From positions 1 through 43,175 of IMG/VR virus record IMGVR_UViG_3300044994_000276: a stretch of DNA of 43,175 nt; one strand, given 5' to 3'. Shown here in pieces: positions 37,975 through 43,175 of this stretch. Both the position numbers and the translations under genes were made by a program. The DNA is from a virus. The notes below the pieces were generated by a model. It was given only the letters and a program-made list of their open reading frames with translations. It was not told the origin of the DNA and did not search any database. Numbering within the stretch: position 1 is the first letter of the stretch; each line of letters begins with the position of its first letter.

Positions 37975-39137
37975 TGGCTGTTGGTTGCGTAGAAGTGTAG
38001 GTTTTTGGTGAGGTAGAGGGCGATCGCGTCGATTCGCTTCTCGTCCCAGTTCAGATTGTTGGTTTCGGCGATTCGGCGAACCGCGTAATTGAGTTCGGCT
38101 TCAGCGCCGAAAATCTCCGAACTGTGTGCCGCTGGTGAGTCGGCTTTGCGCTGCTCAAACTGCGTCTGCACTCCGGCTAGCGTGTCACCCAAGCTCTTGA
38201 AGCTTTGGGTCGGGATTAGGGGCAATTCGGCGGGCTGAGGGTTGGGGGTTGGCTCCGGCGGGTAAAACAGCCCGCGCCCTCGAAACACCTCGTAGAATCG
38301 CTCTGGATTTTGCCCAAAGTAAAACAGGGTCTGCCCTTGGCGGTTGCCGCCCGTGTAGTTTTTGAATGGGTTGTAGAACTCCAGCCGTCCTCTCAGGTCG
38401 AGCCGGACTGTGGCTGCTGCTGCGAGGCGCTGGAACCAGCCTGCCTCGGTGCAATTGTTGCGGATTGCGATCGCCTTTGAGATCCCGCCTGCCATCCATT
38501 CGGCAATCAGGCGATCGCTGAATTTTTCGACCAGCGGGAACGAAAACGGGGCGTTGTCCCAGACGGTGATCTGGTCTTTGCCGACGATCGCCCACGGTTG
38601 CGAAAGCCCGTCGTCGTCTTTGGTGTAGAAGACCGCCGCGCGAATTGTTTCGTTTGCCTTGGGGCAGGAGGCGGGGTCGAGGTCGATGCGGCCCAGCACG
38701 CGCCGAACGTCGTCAACTAGGGTGTGAGGCGTGTAAGATTCGTCGCCTTCCCCGATGCCTTCGGTAGGCTTCTCTTCGGGTTCCTGCTTTTCCTGGATCT
38801 GCTCTAGGGCAGCGGTTAGCGATAAATGCGTCAGGCTGTCGCTTTTGCCCTCAAACCGTTTGGCAAGCTGCATCGCTCTCTGGGCTTTGCGCTTGTCGAT
38901 GCCCAGTTGCTCCAGGTAGGGGATCCATGCGCCGTGCTGGATGCCCTGTTTGCGCTCGGCTAGCGCCTGTCCCAACTCGAAATAGAGCGCCGCTGCGCTT
39001 TTGGCAGCTTGCAGGGCGGTGGCTTCGGCTTCGGTTGCTTGGTGGTAGAGCGATCGGATTTGGTCGTCTGGGGCGATCGGGCGGGTGGGAGCCGTCCCCC
39101 CTAAATTAATCAATTCCAGTTGTTTTCTAGGCTGCAT
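37971..39137 (-). CDS. Dam-like N6-adenine methyltransferase fused to a DUF3102-like HTH
   Basis: A 388-residue protein; ATG overlaps the previous stop by 11 bases. Residues about 47-95 are a DUF3102-like HTH (LYFELGQALAERKQGIQHGA, KRKAQRAMQLAKRF). The methyltransferase part has IDLDPAS (151-157), like the phage Dam DPAS motif. The usual NPPY motif is N195-A-P-F198, a degraded form. C-terminal GWFQRLAAAATVRLDLRGRL and TLFYFGQNPERFYEVFRGRG match phage Dam proteins. It may methylate A in GATC, which occurs in every HIP1 site. The altered motif may reduce activity. Confidence 0.8.
   Translation of the reverse strand: MQPRKQLELINLGGTAPTRPIAPDDQIRSLYHQATEAEATALQAAKSAAALYFELGQALAERKQGIQHGAWIPYLEQLGIDKRKAQRAMQLAKRFEGKSDSLTHLSLTAALEQIQEKQEPEEKPTEGIGEGDESYTPHTLVDDVRRVLGRIDLDPASCPKANETIRAAVFYTKDDDGLSQPWAIVGKDQITVWDNAPFSFPLVEKFSDRLIAEWMAGGISKAIAIRNNCTEAGWFQRLAAAATVRLDLRGRLEFYNPFKNYTGGNRQGQTLFYFGQNPERFYEVFRGRGLFYPPEPTPNPQPAELPLIPTQSFKSLGDTLAGVQTQFEQRKADSPAAHSSEIFGAEAELNYAVRRIAETNNLNWDEKRIDAIALYLTKNLHFYATNSQ
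37976..38000. repeat. 25-bp direct repeat, right copy flanking the PP-loop gene
   Basis: Exact copy of 36949-36973. Here it codes the last residues of the Dam-like protein (FYATNSQ), so this is the older, coding copy. Confidence 0.92.
38824..38846. repeat. Dispersed 23-bp near-palindrome, copy 5
   Basis: It matches the best copy at 29751 with one base changed in the right arm (CGCTTTT), reading in the opposite orientation. It lies in the Dam gene and on the minus strand encodes KSDSLTHL (residues about 98-105), in the linker between the HTH and methyltransferase domains. Confidence 0.75.
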
Positions 39138-39582
39138 CTTCGACCTCCAGTCCTAGGGATGCGAGAACTTGCTCATGGGCGATCGCCAGTCCTTTACCCG
39201 GTAGCTCGACCCCCATCACCGACGGGCAGGGAGTCAAGAGACTGCGATAAAACCGGGTGTCCCCCTGCGTTTTATAGGCGCAGGCTGCGATCGTCAGCCG
39301 GAAGGCGTTGACATCTTGGACGGGTGGAATTTCAGCGGGCAGGATCTGGGGCTGGTTGCGCTTGCGTTCGTCCCAGACATGCCGCTTCAGGTCTTGAGCA
39401 TTGGGCCAACCGCGCCCACCGTCGATATACGCCGAAATCGCATCCCAAAGCTCGGACTCACTTGGCTGCGTCGCCTGCATCTGATCCCAGTAAACCTGCT
39501 CCAGCAATCCATTCGGGTCGGTTTTGCTGGCCCATGCAAGCAGCACCGCAAAAAACTCTGTAAACATCTCCCTGGAGATCAT
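39127..39582 (-). CDS. Helicase loader candidate (G39P-like N-terminus)
   Basis: A 151-residue protein; ATG overlaps the previous stop (ATGA). The pattern FTEFFAVLLAWASKT, LEQVYWDQMQA, then ELWDAISAYIDGGRGWPNAQ, DLKRHVWDERKRNQ resembles the helical N-terminal domain of phage helicase loaders of the G39P type. A second part (VNAFRLTIAACAYKTQGDTR) is not assigned. It directly follows the replisome-organizer-like gene, the normal place for a loader. Tentative. Confidence 0.6.
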   Translation of the reverse strand: MISREMFTEFFAVLLAWASKTDPNGLLEQVYWDQMQATQPSESELWDAISAYIDGGRGWPNAQDLKRHVWDERKRNQPQILPAEIPPVQDVNAFRLTIAACAYKTQGDTRFYRSLLTPCPSVMGVELPGKGLAIAHEQVLASLGLEVEDAA

Positions 39583-40943
39583 GACGCCTCCGCCCTAGCT
39601 TTGTCTCGGCTTGCAAAGAACTCGCGCAGGTGTGGTGGCATCTTGTCAGCTCCGGTCGCCTGCTGCAAGGTCTGCGACTTCTGTGCGTTGTCAAGGAACA
39701 GAAACCAGGATTGCAAAACCCGCTGATGCTCAATCGCTCCCGTCATCGCGGCATTCCCTTTGCGAATCATGCCAATCACTATCTGTCGCCGCTCCTGCTC
39801 ACCTTTCCGGCGATCGCCCGTGTTAACCAGATACTCAACAAAGCCCATCAGGTGGCTCGCGTCCCTGCACCACGGGTGGGTTTCTGGCGGGGCTGTCGCC
39901 AAACTCTCGGCGAGACTGGCTGGGGCTGCATTAGTGGGCAGCGAGAGGGCGCTAGATTCGAGGGAATCGGTGGAGGCGATCGCCGCCTGCTGCTCTAGTG
40001 CTGCCTCCCAGTACGGTTGCCGTCCGTCAGTGCGGGAGCCACGAAGAAACAGAACTGCGTGAGGAATGCCAACCGCATCCCAGTTGAACGCTCGGCATCC
40101 ATCCCGAAACCGCTCCATGTTTTTCTCAAAGTCGCCAACCTCAAGCGTGTTGATCCAGGCGATCGCCGCCTGCTTTTTACTGCCTGGGTTAGCCGACCGC
40201 ACTTTGCATTGCTTGCAATACCAGACCCAAAAATCCTCAAAGGTCTGCCGATGAGCCACACGGTCGTAAACTTCTTCGGTTTTTAAATTCTCAAGGCGCG
40301 GCGCGGCGGAAACCTTGCCCTTTACGGTCGGCTGCGCTGAGTGCGATCGCCCCTTCTTGGACAGTGGGGAATCAGTTGCGGTTTCGGCTGCTTCCGTTCG
40401 GGTTTCAATTGAAAATTCATTCTGGAGCGGTGCGTTTTTTTCGCGTGCGATCGCGTCAGCGATCTCAGTACCTTTGAGACTAACTAGAGAGTTAGAGGTA
40501 ACTTCTGGATCTGGATCTGTATCTGTATCTGTATCTGTCGCGTGACTAGTCGTGACATCGCGTGACATAGTCGTGACATCGGCTGGGCTTAAATCCTTCT
40601 GTCTTGCTCTCTGTCTGCGTTTGCGCTCTCTTGTTGCTTCCGGCTTGCTGCTTGGATTGTCGTATTGGCGATCGCTCCAGTGAAGGATGCTCAGTGACCC
40701 GTTTGGGGTGATTTCCAGCATGCCTTTTGCGATCAGCTTGTCTCGGTAGTAAAGCCAATCTTGAGTGCTGTTGAACTCGCAATAATCAGCAATGTCGTCG
40801 TCGTCAGCAAGGATTGTGCCGCGATCGCCCGACTTGCTTGCGAGGCATAGCAAAACCACCCAAGCCCACTTCTCTTGCGGCGTGAACCTACGCAGCTTGA
40901 TGTCATCTGGCATGTCATGGTAAAGACGGAGCCACGTAATCAT
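39579..40943 (-). CDS. Replication initiator / replisome organizer-like protein
   Basis: A 454-residue protein with the strongest ribosome site in the window (AGGAGGTG, six bases before ATG). Residues 1-90 look like a phage replisome-organizer winged helix (WLRLYHDMPDDIKLRRFTPQ, KWAWVVLLCLASKSGDRGTI). A low-complexity linker follows, including a DTDTDT run from a hexamer repeat (40504-40539). The C-terminal half (TFEDFWVWYCKQCKVRSANP, then GIPHAVLFLRGSRTDGRQPYW) resembles DnaD-type proteins. It would bind the origin and, with the next gene, load the host helicase. Confidence 0.75.
   Translation of the reverse strand: MITWLRLYHDMPDDIKLRRFTPQEKWAWVVLLCLASKSGDRGTILADDDDIADYCEFNSTQDWLYYRDKLIAKGMLEITPNGSLSILHWSDRQYDNPSSKPEATRERKRRQRARQKDLSPADVTTMSRDVTTSHATDTDTDTDPDPEVTSNSLVSLKGTEIADAIAREKNAPLQNEFSIETRTEAAETATDSPLSKKGRSHSAQPTVKGKVSAAPRLENLKTEEVYDRVAHRQTFEDFWVWYCKQCKVRSANPGSKKQAAIAWINTLEVGDFEKNMERFRDGCRAFNWDAVGIPHAVLFLRGSRTDGRQPYWEAALEQQAAIASTDSLESSALSLPTNAAPASLAESLATAPPETHPWCRDASHLMGFVEYLVNTGDRRKGEQERRQIVIGMIRKGNAAMTGAIEHQRVLQSWFLFLDNAQKSQTLQQATGADKMPPHLREFFASRDKARAEAS
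40504..40539. repeat. Hexanucleotide microsatellite in the replication gene
   Basis: Six six-base units (TCTGGA twice, TCTGTA three times, TCTGTC once). On the minus strand they encode a DTDTDTDP run. Adjacent 40540-40581 is a second near-tandem repeat (CGCGTGAC...GTCGTGACAT twice). Both lie in a linker between domains. Confidence 0.85.
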
Positions 40944-40946
40944 GCT

Positions 40947-41231
40947 TCACCTCCTAGCCATTCTTGAGGGGTTTGAACGTGCTTCCTGCTGTTGCAAGTA
41001 CAGCAGGCCGCTGTAGTCGGGTACATAGCCGCGCCAGTCGGGGCGCAACTCATCCAGGCGATCGATTATGCGATTCCAGGCGTCGTAACTGTTGAGGTTG
41101 GGTACTTTGAGCGATCGCCCTGCCTCATGCATCGCCTCCACAAACTCACTGTGCTTCCTTTTGTTCTGAGGGTCTTTCCGCTGCGCTTCAGCCGCCTCCC
41201 TCAGTTGTTGCCATTGCCGTTCGCTGAGCAT
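40947..41231 (-). CDS. Small unknown protein
   Basis: A 94-residue protein. ATG at 41231 is preferred as GGAGG lies eight bases upstream; the earlier ATG at 41255 (overlapping the previous stop) is also possible. It is helical and charged (LSERQWQQLREAAEAQRKDP, HSEFVEAMHEAGRSLKVPN, YDAWNRIIDRLDELRPDW). No family was recognised. It is coded just before the replication initiator gene. Confidence 0.6.
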   Translation of the reverse strand: MLSERQWQQLREAAEAQRKDPQNKRKHSEFVEAMHEAGRSLKVPNLNSYDAWNRIIDRLDELRPDWRGYVPDYSGLLYLQQQEARSNPSRMARR

Positions 41232-41251
41232 TATTCCTGCCTCCAAAGTTT

Positions 41252-41479
41252 TCATCGCACCGTGCCGACAGCGACCAAAGCGCTGCCCTCAACGTAGATC
41301 GCCCGCCCGCTCCACCGCACCGCATAAAGCCAGAGCCCATCCACAAAAGTCGCCTGCTCTACTTCGCAGTAGACACCGCCAGGAATGCGCCCGCCAGAGC
41401 CGTAGATAGTTCGGCGCGTCATCACCAGATCGCCAACCCTCATCGCTGGCAGAGGCGAAACCAAATAGCTTTTTCTCAC
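41252..41479 (-). CDS. SH3-like small protein
   Basis: A 75-residue protein; GTG at 41479 overlaps the previous stop (GTGA). From MRVGDLVMTRRTIYGSGGRI and PGGVYCEVEQATFVDGLWLY it reads as one small beta barrel like SH3 or KOW domains. ATG at residue 14 is an alternative start. It resembles its neighbour at 41476 in size and pattern, which may be a diverged duplicate. Confidence 0.55.
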   Translation of the reverse strand: MRKSYLVSPLPAMRVGDLVMTRRTIYGSGGRIPGGVYCEVEQATFVDGLWLYAVRWSGRAIYVEGSALVAVGTVR

Positions 41480-41661
41480 GATCGCCCCCTTAGTGGTTTC
41501 AAGTCCTTTTCGGTCGCCACAGCCACCAACCCGTTGCAGGACACCAGATAGCGATCGCGCCCTCTGTGTAGTCCCACAATCTCCACCACTGCCCCCTGAG
41601 GCAGGATTACACCCGTCCCTCTGATCACGTTCGTGACCTGAACTATCTGTCCAACGTCCAT
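41476..41661 (-). CDS. SH3-like small protein
   Basis: A 61-residue protein with GGAG nine bases before the ATG. MDVGQIVQVTNVIRGTGVIL, PQGAVVEIVGLHRGRDRYLV and SCNGLVAVATEKDLKPL look like a small beta barrel. It probably forms a pair with the next gene. A longer frame covering both (41252-41665) is not used. Confidence 0.6.
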   Translation of the reverse strand: MDVGQIVQVTNVIRGTGVILPQGAVVEIVGLHRGRDRYLVSCNGLVAVATEKDLKPLRGRS

Positions 41662-42183
41662 TCAATCAATCTCCTGTGGCGCGTGATAATTCAAACTGAG
41701 CTGAAGGGTTTTGCTGGCAAACTCCGCCTGCGCCACCGGGTCGCCTGCCCAAGGCGTGGCAACGATCGCCGCGCACTGCTGCAAGTCCTTCAGCAGGTCG
41801 ATGTCAATGTCCAAAACCAGCGCGCCCCGCACTGGCTCCCTGCCCGTCAGGTATTCTTGGGCATCATCACCGGCCAGTAGCGCAAACCGCCGCCACACCC
41901 CGCGCCACTCCGAAATCTGGCACGGGTTCATCACCCGCAAGCAGCACTCTTGCAGCCGCTCTACCAGCGCCACTGGCACGGTCTTGAAATCTTGATACAG
42001 CGCCTCAACCGTTAGGCTCTGGGGTTCGTAGTGCCCAGTCCCGAAAAGGAAGGCAGCCACGCAGAAAGCTTCGTTTTCGGTGGCGTAGACTAGGGCTGTT
42101 CGGCGATCGCCCCACCGCACGGTCTTCCCATCGCTGCACGGCTGAAGCCAGAACGATCGCCCATGACGAATAACATAGCTCAC
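41662..42183 (-). CDS. Unknown early protein
   Basis: A 173-residue protein whose ATG overlaps the previous stop (42180-42183). Sequence (SYVIRHGRSFWLQPCSDGKT, then CLRVMNPCQISEWRGVWRRF) suggests an alpha/beta fold with several cysteines but no known motif. It ends directly before the SH3-like genes. No family recognised. Confidence 0.6.
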   Translation of the reverse strand: MSYVIRHGRSFWLQPCSDGKTVRWGDRRTALVYATENEAFCVAAFLFGTGHYEPQSLTVEALYQDFKTVPVALVERLQECCLRVMNPCQISEWRGVWRRFALLAGDDAQEYLTGREPVRGALVLDIDIDLLKDLQQCAAIVATPWAGDPVAQAEFASKTLQLSLNYHAPQEID

Positions 42184-42833
42184 GGTTTCCCCTCCTTTTG
42201 GGCGCGACGAATTGGGACAGCTTCAGGGCTTTTGGGTGTAGCGTAGCCGTGCCCGTAGCTGTGTCCGGGCACTTTGGGTACGCCGTGGAGCTGCCGCTTC
42301 TTCTCTTTAGCCAGCTTGCTGAGGTCGACAGGTGGAACCCAAGTTGCAAGCGCTGGGTCTGTCCAGGTTTTCAGTCCTCCCGACTTCCGGGCCTGGGCGG
42401 GCTGAGAGTTGGGCTGCTTTACCCCCCTAGGGAAGACGCGATCGCCCGTGCAAATCTCTAAGTTTTTCTGGGCAGCGACCAGCTTTCGCAGCAGCTTTTT
42501 GCGCACCTCTGGAGATTTGCCGGAGAAGACGAGCGCCGCCAGCTCTTCAAACGGAATGCCGGGACGGCGAGACACCCAAATTTGGAGGACAGCAGCGCGA
42601 TCGCACTCAGGCTTCCTCGCTCGGTTCTTCGCCTCAATTTCTTGCCGGACTTCTTCGTACAGCTCCCTCAGTTCGGCGAACCTGTTGATGTACGAGGCAC
42701 TGACACCGATTCCGTTTTGAATGTCGGTTTTCGTTCTGAGGATTCCAGATTCCCGGCACTCCTCGATCTCTCGTTGAACCCTCCTGTATGTTTCTGAGGG
42801 CTGGGTCGGGCTGATTGTTGATTGTGCTAGCAT
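42180..42833 (-). CDS. Putative DNA-binding early protein (DUF6262/TnpC-like)
   Basis: A 217-residue protein, no Shine-Dalgarno. Residues about 10-60 (SETYRRVQREIEECRESGIL, DIQNGIGVSASYINRFAELR) look like the HTH region of DUF6262/TnpC-type accessory proteins. A middle region (RPGIPFEELAALVFSGKSPE, VRKKLLRKLVAAQKNLEICT) is followed by a basic C-terminus (GHSYGHGYATPKSPEAVP). It is the second gene after the genome junction. Match is tentative. Confidence 0.55.
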   Translation of the reverse strand: MLAQSTISPTQPSETYRRVQREIEECRESGILRTKTDIQNGIGVSASYINRFAELRELYEEVRQEIEAKNRARKPECDRAAVLQIWVSRRPGIPFEELAALVFSGKSPEVRKKLLRKLVAAQKNLEICTGDRVFPRGVKQPNSQPAQARKSGGLKTWTDPALATWVPPVDLSKLAKEKKRQLHGVPKVPGHSYGHGYATPKSPEAVPIRRAQKEGKP

Positions 42834-42857
42834 TTCTGTAGGTTTTTTTTGATGAAC

Positions 42858-42887
42858 AAGAACCGCCCGAAGGCGGTTCTTTTTTTT
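42858..42887. terminator. Hairpin terminator with a UUCG loop on the minus-strand RNA
   Basis: AAGAACCGCC (42858-42867) and GGCGGTTCTT (42872-42881) pair perfectly, with TTTTTTTT after it on the plus strand. On the minus-strand RNA the loop is C(UUCG)G, a very stable tetraloop, with a short U-rich foot (UUCUUGUUC). It sits between the small HTH gene and the gene at 42833, so it may attenuate early transcription or stop plus-strand RNA. Confidence 0.75.
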
Positions 42888-43047
42888 AGGCGGACTCCTG
42901 CTTTTGGATAGCCTGCTGGCTCCAGCGCCGCCGCCACCGAAACACGGTGGACTGATTGACGCCGAGCTTGCGGGCGATCGCCGGATTGCTTAGCCCCTGA
43001 GTAAGAAGGGCTTTTGCGGCTTTGCGTTTTTCGTCGTTAGCGATCAT
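42886..43047 (-). CDS. Small HTH DNA-binding protein (53 residues)
   Basis: This short gene runs ATG at 43047 to TAA at 42886-42888. Residues about 11-45 (KALLTQGLSNPAIARKLGVN then QSTVFRWRRRW) are a helix-turn-helix like those of resolvases or IS630-type transposases and small phage regulators. It is the first minus-strand gene after the circular join. Its leader (1-127 on the circle) has two 21-bp tandem repeats, so it may be autoregulated. Confidence 0.75.
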   Translation of the reverse strand: MIANDEKRKAAKALLTQGLSNPAIARKLGVNQSTVFRWRRRWSQQAIQKQESA

Positions 43048-43048
43048 G

Positions 43049-43175
43049 GCTTTGCGTTTTTGCAATGTTCTGTGCGAAGTTTATCACGCATTTTGCGAGT
43101 TCGATCACGCATTTACAAAAGATTCACATGCTGACGCGATGGCTGCGATCGCCCAGACCTAGTTGCGGTCAAAGC
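43049..43175. repeat. Terminal direct repeat, right copy
   Basis: Exact copy of 1-127, including the 21-bp tandem repeats and the start of the first 34-bp repeat. It should be trimmed once when the genome is circularised. Confidence 0.95.

Noticed and set aside
41252-41665. Single 137-residue frame spanning both SH3-like genes
   Set aside because: Its first half is a shadow of the 61-residue gene; the GTG start at 41479 with a GTGA overlap is better.

Overview
The first 127 bases recur exactly as the last 127 (1-127 = 43049-43175), so this contig closes into a circle of 43,048 bp. It reads as the complete genome of a tailed, siphovirus-like phage (or phage-plasmid / excised prophage) of a cyanobacterium. 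Evidence for the host: the octamer GCGATCGC (HIP1) is very dense (five copies in the first 600 bases, against about one expected in 43 kb by chance); there are cyanobacterial-style heptameric STRR tandem repeats, two decayed IS605-type tnpB ends, and a sigma factor resembling cyanobacterial group 3 (SigF-like) factors. Base composition is GC-rich. No tRNA, rRNA or CRISPR array was found.

Most genes are on the minus strand and are read right to left. From the junction (43047) downwards: small DNA-binding and SH3-like early proteins (40947-43047); replication (a DnaD/replisome-organizer-like protein and a G39P-like helicase loader, 39127-40943); a DNA-modification or anti-restriction island (Dam-like N6-adenine methyltransferase, PAPS-reductase-like PP-loop enzyme, C5-cytosine methyltransferase, GNAT-like protein, 34974-39137); two DNA-binding/regulatory genes around a promoter region with several operators (33860-34973); a membrane/ATPase module of unknown role (30568-33730); a membrane-anchored GIY-YIG protein and a decayed tnpB end (29838-30557); two small genes and a second tnpB relic (28550-29387); and a protein resembling recombination directionality factors (27005-28417). 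Then come HU, a ParB-like protein, a radical SAM enzyme and a basic protein (21597-24506), followed by the whole virion module: TerS, TerL, portal, scaffold, head protein, major capsid, connectors, an M15 peptidase with a small lipoprotein, tail tube, tape measure and tail tip (271-20631).

Three short plus-strand units interrupt this: an XRE repressor-like gene (29510-29752) with a palindromic operator upstream; a five- to six-gene operon led by a sigma factor (24609-26991); and a two-gene unit (20815-21515) behind a promoter overlapped by a perfect 8-bp inverted repeat. A plausible circuit, which is inference, is XRE and HTH proteins controlling early promoters, and the phage sigma factor redirecting host polymerase to late genes. 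A 17-bp element that follows a terminator in front of both the scaffold and tail-tube genes is a candidate late signal. The most novel features are a dispersed 23-bp near-palindrome in five copies, related 21-bp tandem repeats at the genome junction, a PP-loop gene flanked by perfect 25-bp direct repeats, and heptamer arrays inserted between virion and regulatory genes. No integrase was recognised.
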